From: Serilophus lunatus
Lineage: Eukaryota > Chordata > Aves > Passeriformes > Eurylaimidae
Length of the DNA: 64,000 nt
Direction: 5' to 3'
NCBI GenBank assembly: GCA_013399895.1
Contig: VXBA01003280.1
Coordinates: 69,515-133,514 of the forward strand
The translations under genes were made by a program, and so were the position numbers. Below, one piece after another: positions 1 through 10,862 of this stretch. How positions within the stretch are numbered: the stretch's first letter is position 1; each line of letters begins with the position of its first letter. Below the pieces are notes generated by a model that was not told where the DNA came from, did not search any database, and saw nothing but the letters and a program-made list of their open reading frames with translations.

Positions 1-352
1 TGTCTGTGTTATAGAAAAGCCCTACCCTATCAGTTGCTCACCCCTAATTCAGCATTATCCACAGACTTCCCTGAGGGACACCTCTGGTACCTGACTACCA
101 ATTAGGATTTGTACTCCTCTCATCTCTTTTACCCCATGTTCTGGACAGCTTTTCACCCGTCTCATGGCTCATTTATCCACTCCACATGTCACTAACTTAC
201 CTGTGGAGGATACTAAGGGAGACTTTGACCATATGTAAAAATGAAACAATGACATCTCAGGACTTAAAAAGGATTTCCTAGCATGAAGTAGGAGAAATGT
301 GGGTGTAAATGTGCATTGTTGATAGCCGAAGCATGTAGGTTTTTTCATTTAG

Positions 353-520
353 GTTGATTTTGTAAGTGCAGCTGTGGAAAAGAAAGTCCAGGTAGAGGCT
401 GAAGAATTTGAAAGTGACAGTTTTTCTGTGCAAGCTGAAGTCATCCAGAAGTCTGGGCAGAATTTGTTAGGTAACCCTTCACACATTGGTGGTGCAACAC
501 TGCACACCTGGATGCTGTAA
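353..520 (+). other. Candidate exon or retrocopy tail, unknown
   Basis: An open stretch of 56 codons without a Met. It begins directly after a pyrimidine-AG acceptor (in-frame TAG overlaps that AG) and ends in TAA at 518-520, with AATAAA at 534-539. Its product is hydrophilic and acidic (VEKKVQVEAEEFESDSF region). An alternative end is the GTAACC donor at 471. PRMT3 phase would give a stop after three codons, so it is not a normal PRMT3 exon. I do not recognise the protein. A stop-free run of this length can also occur by chance. Confidence 0.25.
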
Positions 521-1054
521 AATTACTTTATTAAATAAATATCTGTTTTGGGAAAGTAAGCATTAGGTGCATCTTAGGCTGAAATGCTTTTTCTGAAAAC
601 TCATTCCTTAAAGAGGATTCTTCCCAAGGGTCCCTGATGTCTTCAAAATCTTTACAAATGTGCAATAGTGTTTTATTTCTACTGTACTAGATTACAGATT
701 TAGGATCATTCATACGTTTCAACGAGGGCACAAAGTCCTTTGAGTGTGATTTATACTTGGGGGAGAACAGAAGTAACAGTCACCATGTATTACCTTTGGT
801 GAGGAGGAGAAGGGCAGGCCCTTAAGAAAAACAATGAATCAAAATTCCTAAACCCTTAGGAGTGATGAATTGCCACTTGAAGTCCACAGCGAGTCTTCGG
901 GAAGGCTGCACATTTAGAGATACTTTCTGCTATAAAAGGTTCAATTCACATTAAAGTCTGCAGTTCACATCAAAACAATTTGTATTTGTCTGGTTAAACC
1001 TGATTTTCCTAAAGGAATAAAGTTGACAAACTTGCAGTGGAATAACCAATATTC

Positions 1055-1059
1055 ATTGG
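1055..1059. repeat. Left target-site duplication of LTR 1060-1993
   Basis: ATTGG, identical to 1994-1998 on the other side of the LTR. Confidence 0.75.
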
Positions 1060-1993
1060 TGTAGTGGTTTAACCCAGGCTGGGTGCCAGGGGCCCACTAC
1101 AGCCACTTTCTCACTCCCCCTTGCCCAACTATAGAGGAGAGAGAGAATATAACGAGAGGTTTCGTTATTCATGATAAGGACTACAACAGATTCTTTCTTA
1201 ATCACCGTCACAGGCAAAACAAGACTCTATGTGGGAATAATAATCAAATTTATTACTAACAAGATCAGAGCTAAGAGAAAGAGACTAAAAGACACCTTTT
1301 ACCCCCCACCCCCCTCCTTCTTACATCCAACCTATTCTCCCGCAGCGGTCAAGGGAAAAAGGCGAGGGGGGGGGGGGGAGGTGTTGCTGTGGTCAGCTGC
1401 TGTTCTCAGCCGCTGCTTGGGGAGAGGAGTCCTTCCACCGCATTCCATGGGGTCCATCCCTCACAGGATAAAGTTCCTCTCACAAACTGCTCTGGTGAGA
1501 GTCCATCCCATGGGNACCTAGCATAAAGGAAACAATGACAGTAAACACACTGAGATGGTCAGAACAGAAGTTTTAGCTGTTTATAGCCAAACTATTGTTC
1601 AACTCCTGAACTCCTGCTGCTTCAAATCTAGTATACTAATTTAAAACAAGATTAATTCTTGGTTCTCATTCATATGTCGAGTGTAATCATTCCCCAAACA
1701 GTAGCCATTTGGCCATCCTTCTTTGCTGAAGCAGCAATGTCTTAAAGCAACAAAGTGGCCTGCTGAGTGTGGTCACCCACTCAGTGATTCTAACTTCATT
1801 TGCTGCTTAGTTCCTTATGGAAGAAATATGAGTTTGTCTGCAGTGTTTGTTCTGTCACCAGTGTAAACCGAAAGGGCTTTTACTAGGAACTTTTGCTGGA
1901 GTAAGTGTACTAGATAAACTTTCTTGGTTTCTCCCCCCCCCCCCCCCCCCCCCCCCACTGCCACCAAAACCTAGCCACAGAAAAACCAATACA
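1060..1993 (-). mobile_element. Solo ERV LTR with 5-bp target-site duplication
   Basis: The element begins TGTAGTGGTTTAACCCAGGC and ends ...CCAATACA. It is flanked by identical ATTGG at 1055-1059 and 1994-1998. TG...CA ends and a 5-bp duplication are LTR hallmarks; 5 bp is most typical of ERVL-type elements. The poly(A) hexamer is on the minus strand (TTTATT at 1249-1254), so the element lies antisense to PRMT3. From memory, both ends resemble a common avian LTR family that carries a C-rich tract before CTACCAAAACC. Here that tract is 24 C at 1933-1956, and a second G-run sits at about 1365-1378. No internal retroviral coding sequence is present, so this is a recombined solo LTR. The middle part (about 1520-1900) is diverged. 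Confidence 0.8.
1933..1956. repeat. Poly-C tract (24 C)
   Basis: Uninterrupted cytosine homopolymer inside the LTR. It makes artificial poly-Pro/poly-Gly reading frames on the two strands and is a likely length-error site in the assembly. Confidence 0.9.
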
Positions 1994-1998
1994 ATTGG
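1994..1998. repeat. Right target-site duplication of LTR 1060-1993
   Basis: ATTGG, identical to 1055-1059. Confidence 0.75.
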
Positions 1999-3619
1999 AA
2001 TACTCACCATCTGTGTCCCTAAGAAGTGACTGCTGCAGTGGGCTTCCACCTGTGGCTGCAGTATGAGCTCAAGAGCTGTTGTCCCTCCCAGAATTCAGGT
2101 TAATTTCTAGCATGCTAATTACTACAAACTGTCCAAACCATATGTGTAAGTAAATCAGAATAAGTGGCTTGAATAGCCTTAAAAAGTAACTTACTTTTAA
2201 GTTAATGATTGCCTTTTTCTTGCTGTGAGTAGTGCCTGTCAAATTTCAAGTGCAGTCAATGACTTCTGTCATTCTTCTGTTAGAACGGCAACTTGAAGTA
2301 TACTTCCTAAATAGGATCTCAACAGTTTTTCCTACAGTGTGTAAACTACATTGATTAGTTGGGTTTTTTTAAAACTTTATAATTGAAAACAAGTATATAA
2401 TGAATTCATCTTTTTCCTCTCTGTTGTTTTAAATCGTGTCCTATGTGGTCATTTAGGAAGTTATCCTTAGTTGTCTTTTTAATCCTTCTTAATTTATTGT
2501 GTGGTGGCTGTTTGACATTTTATTTCTCCCTTTGAACTTCAGGTTTTACTTCCATTTATAATATTAAATACGATATTAGTGATGAACTGCTGCTTCTCTA
2601 ACAAAAAACCTGTTGTTTGTAGAGTATTTAATTGATCTTTGCAACAGCCCACATGTCCAAATAGCCCTTTGATCCTTTCCTTTCCCACCCTTCATTCTGA
2701 TTGTTCTCTCATTGTCTTTGAGATTGGATTTTCAGTGTGATTGCTGGTCTGCACTGAATGCCAGGCAGAATGAAGAGTAAGGTATCAGGATAAAGGGGGG
2801 GAAGGGGCAGAGATAAGAACTGCAGCAGTAAGATAAATTTCTGTGACGAGAACGCTTTCCTGCCCTCTTTAAGAGTTGCCATCATTATAAAGGTATGCGC
2901 AAGAAAGACTAAGATGGTTTGGCAAGAAGAAAAAGAGTAGACTTCCAGCATTTTTAATGTCATGTAGTTATTGTTTCAAAACCAGTAGTCCTGTCACAGA
3001 ACCTTCCTCCTTAGGCAGGATGGGTGTACCATTACATGCATGTGGGGTAGTAGCTGATTACTGCAGATGCTTTTGCCCAGAATCACAGCGGGGAAGATGC
3101 CTTTATTGTGGAATAACTGTAATACTGATCTAGAGGGAACGTTTGTTCTCGGTGACTTTGCAGCTGGCTTGGTTAAATAAAAAAACAAGTGGTGCAAAAC
3201 AGCTTTGTAAGTTAATTTCCGCTGCTATCCTGGTGTGGTGAGTAGGCTCAGATTGCAGTGGAATTCTGCTGCGGAGGTCAAAGGAGGAGGAATGGGAATA
3301 AGAAGCTCATAAATAGAGAGGACCATCATTTTTAAATTGCCCTCTCCTCTGTTTTCCTGGATTCTGAACCTTAGAAATTTGCATGCATGGCATGTTGGAG
3401 ATGTACAGGCATCTTTGCTCGACGCTGATGTCTGCTGCAGTTTTTAGCTACTTGGAAACACTCCCTCTGAAATATAACTGAGGAATATTGCATTCTAGTG
3501 CTTTCTTGATTAGTTGAAAGAAAAAGTTTGCAAGGGGAGAAAATTTGAAACAGAGATGTCAGAAAATCTCTCTTGACAGCATAAAAAAGAAACTAATTTG
3601 TTTATGTTTTGACTTGCAG

Positions 3620-3719
3620 ATTAAATAAACTTGAAAATATTATTACATTAGTCAAAGGAAGAATCGAAGAAGTAGATCTGCCTTTGGAAAAAGTGGATGT
3701 GATTATATCTGAGTGGATG
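3620..3719 (+). CDS. PRMT3: PRMT3 coding exon (1st in window): post-I/motif II region up to SEWM
   Basis: Acceptor ends ...cttgcag and the donor is GTAAGG. The exon is 100 nt: one base completes an Arg codon, followed by 33 codons reading LNKLENIITLVKGRIEEVD...VDVIISEWM. Human PRMT3 has LNKLEDTITLIKGKIEEVH...VDVIISEWM here. The terminal SEWM holds the first glutamate of the double-E loop that grips the substrate arginine. The preceding exon must end two bases into a codon and is outside the window. No in-frame Met start is expected, because this is an internal exon. All splice phases agree with the next exon. Confidence 0.95.
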
Positions 3720-5722
3720 GTAAGGTGCCTGAATATTCTTTTTAAGAAATAGTTACTGTCAGGGAAGAAATGTATTTTATTGGAAAAGTTATTCTTAAGT
3801 GCTGCTATTTTTATTTTTTTTTAACCAAAACAGCTATCATGCTTCAGTGTCTATGAAAACAGTGTCTTTGACAATGTGAGAGATGGGATGCAGTCCTGAT
3901 TGTGTGGTACTTGGATACGATTCCCGATCCCTCTTGTTGAAGCTCCTTCAAGTGAAGCTTCCCTTAGTGCAGTTGAGCTGCTTTGAGTGCAGCTCTGAGC
4001 TTCTGTTACGTAGCTGGTTTGCAAATCTGTAAAGCTCTCTATTTCTCAGTCACTGCTCAGATGAGAGTGATGGAGAAATATTGTCTTAGTCATCTGGCGA
4101 GGTCATTCTGATGAGTAAAATACCTTTAGTCTGCAAATTCAGCTAAGGACTGTCCTGACTGTGCTGGAATGGCAATAAGGAGGTGAGGTGCTCACTCTGG
4201 AGATCTATGAATATAGGGGCAGCTTGAAAACAGCATTACACTGTTCGTTGGTGGGTTTTAGTGTAACAATAAAATAACTGATTTTGAAAGTACAAAATTA
4301 ATATGGTGGGACAGCAGGAAACACAACGTCTAAATGAGCCATCTCCTGGAATCCATTGAAATTCAGGTGTTGGCCTTTTATGTGCTGGCTAGTGGCTGCT
4401 ACACACTTTTGCTTCCTACCTGCCATTATTCCTTATAAAGAAACCTGTTACAAGACCCAGTGCCAGGCTGAACTTCACTGTGACTGGATGCCTGTTCCCT
4501 GTTTAATGCCTGGTAGGAAACATCTCTTGTAACTTTTTTTCTGGTAGAGTTCTGCTGTTCAGTCTCCTCATACTGCAGCCCTTCAAAAAGCACTTCAAAA
4601 TGCAGGTTTTCTTCGTGCTGGTTGGGACTTGAAGTTTCTTTTCTGTTTCAAATATAGTATCAGCCATGGAAACTTGCATTCAAAGTTAACTTGTTTCTTT
4701 GGGTTTTTTTATGAACTGTGGCCATTGTTCTATTAACAAGGGCCTTTGGGAGAGAAGGCATCTACTCACTGTGGGTCCATATGTATCTATCTGGTTTTCA
4801 GGGAAAGGTGAAAATAAATTGCCTTTTTTTATGGTGAGGGGTTTTTTCCCTTTTAAAACTACCTATTTCAGTAGGCTGGAAATCTGCAGTTTTTTCCTCT
4901 GTTGCTTATAATGTACATTATTTGAAGTATGAACTTAGTTGTGTTGAGGTCAGGAGTTTCAAGGAAGGTTTAAACCATTGGTTTAAATTAGTGATTTAAA
5001 AATAGCACATTATGGTTGGTGATTTCTTACAGTTTAGTGGCTTCACTAGAAATGTAATTACAGTTCTTTCAGAGAAACCTTTTATCAGTTGTCTGTGCAC
5101 CAAGATTAATGTTCCTAAAATCACATTTCTCATTCTGGAGCCCAAGACTTGGTTTTAAAAGGAACTTGGACAGTTGAGCTGAAATCACGTTGTAAATCAG
5201 TGCCTCTGAGGTGAAGTAAAGGGTTTAAAAAATCAGCTCTTGTAAGAAATGAAATACTTAATGTTCCGTGTTTTTCATTTTTGTGCTAATTTACCTTTTA
5301 ATGTCATAATTACATAGCCATGTGCATTTCACTTAGGTATTCTAAATATTTAGGAATGTTAGGGTTTTTATAGGTTGCTGCAATACAGAGATAATGAGGA
5401 CAACGCTGTGGAAGGAAGATTGATAACTGGGCATTGTACACTCTGTTCCAGCACTGTCCAGGAAGGAACATTATGTTGCCTAAATGCAGATGAAGATTTC
5501 TCTTTGTCTGGCTTTCTTGTGTGAATTTGCTTTTTCGTTTCATTGCCTACATGACACTGACCAGTGTTAAATCTGTTATTAATAGATGAGTGTGAGTGCT
5601 TGAAAATGTTGGAGATGCTGCAGCATGAGAGCAAAAAGCAGTTCAGTGCATGTCAAGTTTTTTCTCTTTATGTAGAGAGTCTGTATGGACTAGCAGGAAG
5701 ATTCTCACGGGAACAGAAATAA

Positions 5723-5762
5723 GAAAAATTGCTGATCTGTTTGAAAAATTGCTGATCTGTTT
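5723..5762. repeat. 20-bp perfect tandem duplication
   Basis: Two exact copies of a 20-bp unit starting GAAAAATTGCTG, head to tail. A further 11-bp repeat (CCTTTTGTGGA at 5802-5812 and 5815-5825) lies just downstream. Both look like replication-slippage products. Confidence 0.9.
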
Positions 5763-8700
5763 AGACAAAAGAACCTGCTTTTAGATTAGTAAATGTCAGA
5801 TCCTTTTGTGGAGCCCTTTTGTGGAACAGTTGATAAGAACAGTATATTATAAGCTTTTTTTCTTTTTTTTTTCATGAATTTACATGAATTACGTGGGCAG
5901 GAAAATACTTGCTATAAAGATAGAAAGGTGACTGTTATTGTTCACATACTTTGGTGGGGCAGTTGTAAATGCATAGGCTGCTTTTTGAAAGGATGAATGC
6001 AGAAAGGAACAGAAATATATGTGATGCTTTTCTGGAACATTCTTACACTGCATCTATGTGCAGATGTTTTTTTCTTGCTATCAGTGTGCTTTTATTTCCT
6101 TTCTCTAGCTAAAACTATAAAGCTAAAGGCTGCAGGTTTTATTCACTTGAAAAATGTCTGTTTTTCTTGTTTGTGAAGGGGCTTTATTGTGAGAGACAAT
6201 TGGCTGAGATGGTTGTCTCAAATACAATGTTAGTGTACAGCCTGTTCTCATAAATTGTTCTTTTAATGCAGTGCTTTATGGTACTGAATATGAACTAGAG
6301 TTTTATACAAGGAAAAACTAGGAAAGATTAAAGTAAACTGAGGATACAATCCAGTGCTCTTGTCTTTTTGCTATTTTACCAAAGATATGATGAATATTTT
6401 CCCACCACTTTTTCTTTTCTTCCTTTGGTATTTTTATTTTTTTTTAATAATTTTCAAATTATGAGGATGGATTGTGAAAGGAGGCTTTCAGGATCTAGGG
6501 AAAAGGACGAGGAAGTGCACATGTCTGAAACACTGGAAACCATCTCTTATCTCCTTCCTTCTGTTTCTTAAATCTATAAGAGAGATTTAGTGATTGCACT
6601 TTTTTAACACTTACTTTGTAATATTATTCTCTATTGTTTCCGTTAATGTTGGAAGTTGCATTAGTACAACTGTTCTATTTCTGTAACTTACAATTTATAA
6701 CTATACATGAGAATTGAGCTTTTTTGTGTATTTTTAATACTCTGGTGTGAAGAGCATACTACGTAGCTAAATACCTTAATTTTTTTATAGCAAGATGGTT
6801 TTTGTAAAGGAATTTTATTTCCTTGCATGTTTTTTTTTCCTTATTGCCAACACCAATAATGGGTGTCACTTCTCTGCTCTTCACATCTTCCCATTTGGTG
6901 TTCTCACTCATATTTGTTTAACGACACAACAGGGTGTGCATAATGACAAAGTCAAGATGTGGTACTGAAATTTGTGAGCTTGCTCTGTTAGTAATGATTT
7001 TTTTTAAAAAAAATTAAATCACACTAGAGCATGAAGGCCAGCTTAGCATGTGGGAAATGGTGCTGCAGCAGAGCTTGCAGAGGAGTTTGTGTAGCTGCTG
7101 CTTGTTATTTAAATGAGCCACAGGTTTTGGGGGGGATTTCATCAAGGAGTAATTTTTCATGACATTGAGTGTGGGCCACATCAGTTCTGTGCATCTGTTA
7201 GTGCCAGATTACATTTTATGTTGGAAATCAGAATCTGTCCAATCTCTGCATACCCTCTGTAACTTGTTTTGCTCTATAGGCCAGTGGAAATCTTGTAGTT
7301 ACAAACTTCAGTTGAAGAAAATAAAGCAGTTTTTTGTACCACCAGGGATCTGGGCCAGTGACTTGACAGCTGCCTTTTATCTTATTAAGTATTCAGTCTT
7401 GGGCCTTACTGAGTCTGGAGAACAAGAGCAGGTTTAGTAATATTACAGAAAATAATAAAGTGTATCTTTAGTAGAAGGCAGAGGGGAAACACAATGCTTG
7501 TTTAAGCAGTTAAATATTTCTTCTCAAATTATCTTTACATGTTTTGTTTCTGCTGTACCAAAAACTTTGATAGTTCATGCTGTTGTAAAAATGCCAGCAC
7601 CACATTTTGATGCTTTTAAAGAGCTTAATCCCTTTTTCTCCACAAAAGTTATTATGGTGAGTGCTGAAGCACTGTTAAAAGAATTTGCTATGATGATGTT
7701 TTGATCTATTGGTAAATTTTTATGTAGCTTTGAATTCAAATGAAAATAAATAAGAGATTGCTGTATTTGCATAATAGAGAAAAAATTAACCATGCAGGAT
7801 ATTAAGACATCAAAACTGTGTGAGCCTTTTATGAAGGTTATGAGCACAGAATACAGATCTAAAGCATATATAAGAAATAGAGCAATATTCACATTCCTCT
7901 GGATTCAGATGTGCCAGTGTATGCAGTTTTGGTGAATGTCTTTTTGGGCAAACATGAGGTTTTGTGCTTGAATGGGGTTACTCTGCAGTGCTGGGTATTT
8001 GTGTTCCTGTCCAGATCTGGTTTTTTTGGGCTTTTGATACCTGAGGACATGTTGTTTCAGCATTGTAAATAATAAAAAAATAAGGAATTTATGATCATTT
8101 TGAGAAGTGGTCAGCTTTTTAGTAGAAAATGCACAATATGACAGCATAACATTTAAGATGTTCTGTGTACTCAGTTTGTCTTTATTTGATAATGTGTCAC
8201 CTTTTATCTGTCTTAATTTAACCACTATCAAAATCGTGCTGATAATATGCAGCTCACAGGTCTGTATCCTAGAGATCTCTTTGCAGTAATTAATTCTGAG
8301 GATGTTAATCCATGCTGAAATAAAAACAAAGCCCTGGACATTTTTGGGATGGAAGCAATGGTGCCCCCGCAGCGTCACGGGGAAAGGATGTCGGGTGTAA
8401 TTCTCTTTTCCAGATGCCACCCCTACAGGTGGGGCAGCAGCCTGTGAAATTACATTCCAAATTACACTACAGAGGAGCACAGCACACTGAGCAAAAGGCT
8501 TTGGTAGAAATAATAAATGATTTGATTCAGTACCATGGATAGTTGACGCAATGCTGTAATGAAGTGGGGGGAATGGGGGGAGAACCAACTATGTCACAGG
8601 GGAAGGGTCAGGGAAAGGATGTTGAGAATTTTTCTGTGTTTCTGATGAGAAAGGGTGTCTTCCAGCCATACTTCCTGCACTTGTTTGACAGATACTTGTG

Positions 8701-9463
8701 ATGGGCAGAAAGAAGGAAGCAAAGAGCTGATGCATAAAAATGTCACTCTGTTAATGACTCTTGCTGTTAACTAGATTAAAATACATCCTAGAGATTACAC
8801 TTAAATTGCTATGAAAACCACTCATTTTCAGTGAAAGACATCTAAAAATAATTTTTCTGTAAGAAAAAGAAAACTGTGGCTCCATTCTGTGCTTTTGGCT
8901 TGGTGTGGGCATCAAAAAATCTCTACCTGATGCAGTTGGAGCTCCTGGACTTTCAACTGTTCAGCAAAGCTTACTGACAATGCCACTGCTCACAAAGCAG
9001 TGCTGTTCATTCTGGGACTTACTCTAAGGACCTACAGAAGTTGGGAAGTAATGTGGAAGAAAAGTCAACATTTAGAGGAAAAGCTTCCAGTGAGAGGAAG
9101 AAAAAAAGCTTACCAGAGTAAACAGGTTGAGAAGACATGGCTATTATTTTCACACTGTTGTTGAATTAGTCATGCTTCAAGTTCCTGTATTTTCCAGTTT
9201 TGTTTTTAGTTCTGAGGGCTGCAGATAGTGATGTTTATAAGCAATTCTGAACTTGCAGCATTTCTTGTCTAGGAGTCCTATGCAAAATTAACATCCAGGA
9301 TGGCACAAACTGGAGGTGAACTTGGTGGTGTTAGAGGTGCAATTTCCATGAAGTGGTGCATGTCCTCAGTAGTGTGGCATGATGACTTAAAGAATTTTAT
9401 TTTTTTTTTTTTTTAAAAAGTCTCACTATATAAAGGTGAAAGTGTAGGACACAAGGAAAATAT

Positions 9464-9690
9464 CTTAGAATTGTTTAGGTTGGAAAAGACCTGTAAGATC
9501 AGCTACCCCAGCATTAAACCATGTCCCCATGTGCCACCTCTACATGTCTTTTAAATCCCTCCCAGGGATGGTGACTCCACCACTGCCCTGGACAGCCAGT
9601 TCCAATGCTTGATAACCCTTTCAGTGAAGAAATTTTCCCTGATATCCATCTGAAACTCCCCTGGTTCAACTTCTTAGCTTCTCTGTGTTA
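9464..9690 (-). mobile_element. CR1 LINE fragment (3' end)
   Basis: The plus strand reads the reverse complement of the avian CR1 3' region: ...TTTAGGTTGGAAAAGACCTG at the 3' tail, then CCATGTCCCCATGTGCCACC, then GGGATGGTGACTCCACCACT and TTCAGTGAAGAAATTTTCCC. The copy is 5'-truncated, as is usual for CR1. Similarity fades after about 9672. Confidence 0.88.
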
Positions 9691-10783
9691 GATCACTGCT
9701 GATGGGGCTTGCGGGTCTGCAGGTCCAAAGTCTGGACTTCAGTTCTTTCCTAATCAAGCCGTATGGCTAAACTGTGTTTTATGCAAAATGAGAGTTAGGG
9801 TGCTAATTGCTTAATTCAAAGCATGTGTGGGCATTTGTCTCACTTTGATTTGATGTTGTAAGAATGTAGATGAAGATGAAATATGTTACAGAATTGAGTA
9901 AAAATAAGGATCTTCCTCAAACTTGGAAGGGTATAAAATCAGTAAATCATTAGAAAAAAGAAGGGCTGTCTGTCTCAGATCTACAGGGGGTTTTTTAAAG
10001 TAGTTGAAAAACTGGATGTTTTCTATAAAATGCTAATTTTATTACTGCTATTTTTTTCAAATGTTTAGATAAGGGATTTGTTTCAGAAAATGACTAAATA
10101 ACTTGTTCTAAACACCTGCCATAAAGTTAGTCCCAGCACACGAAAAAACCCTTATACAACTCTAGTTCTAACCATTTTTATCCAGGAAAGTTTTTTAAGT
10201 CTAGATCCTGCTAAATGATGTAAAACACCCGGAGAACCCGTGTCTTTGATACACTATTTATTTACCTCCCTTAGTGAGCTTTGCCCAAGGTGTTCCAGGG
10301 CACCACAAGGTTGCAAATATGGAGCAGCAAAGATATTTCCTACTTGGTGTTTTAGTGTTACTTGCAGTTCTAAGGGGGAAGAGAGGGGAGGATTTTTCCA
10401 TTTTCTTGTTTTTTTAGGACTTCACAGTTGCTACTGAAAGATGCAGCTTTTCGCCTTGGTTTGAGTTGAATTCTATTTCTTCTGGTGTTGTAGGACTCTT
10501 GTCAGGTAATTGTTGGAATGGATTGGATATTTATTGGCAATAGTTACACTTTTGTGTGTGCTACATACTTACAGTTTGGGAAGTTAAAGATGATAGTTTG
10601 TATAACTGAAGTTTGAAGTGACAGTGTTGGCTTTGAGAAAATTACTGAGTGCTGACTCTTCTTGAGGTATAAGGGCATGTGAAGTTCTTAAACTGTGTTG
10701 ATAAAATCTATTTGTAGAATGATTAAATAGGCTGCATAAGAAGCATAATGATGTTTGAATTCTTCCCCTTCTTCCATAAACAG

Positions 10784-10862
10784 GGTTATTTCCTTCTCTT
10801 TGAGTCGATGCTGGATTCTGTCATCTATGCAAGGGACAAGTACCTGGCAGAAGGAGGCTCAG
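10784..10862 (+). CDS. PRMT3: PRMT3 coding exon (2nd): rest of double-E loop
   Basis: Acceptor ...ccataaacag. The exon is 79 nt (26 codons plus one base), reading GYFLLFESMLDSV then IYARDKYLAEGGS. GYFLLFESMLDSV is identical to the mammalian PRMT motif and contains the second glutamate of the double-E substrate loop, so both active-site glutamates are retained across the exon junction. The donor is GTTGGT, weaker than consensus. I placed the end at 10862 because the single leftover G joins TT of the next exon to make Val, matching human GGSVYPDIC. Human has LYAKNKYLAKGGS where this exon has IYARDKYLAEGGS. Confidence 0.94.

Larger units (their letters stand above)
1..3619 (+). other. PRMT3 intron (5' part beyond window)
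   Basis: Intron upstream of the first recognised PRMT3 exon. It holds an antisense LTR (1060-1993) and a splice-bordered open stretch of unknown meaning at 353-520. Otherwise it is AT-rich, non-repetitive sequence in which I see no gene. Confidence 0.8.
3720..10783 (+). other. PRMT3 intron, 7064 bp
   Basis: AT-rich intron. It contains small slippage duplications (5723-5762; 5802-5825), one CR1 fragment (9464-9690), and a 227-codon minus-strand open frame at 7905-8588 that I cannot assign. I see no other gene or RNA. Confidence 0.85.

Noticed and set aside
1171..2049. Pro-rich and Gly-rich frames
   Set aside because: Homopolymer C/G runs inside the LTR; no retroviral protein is encoded.
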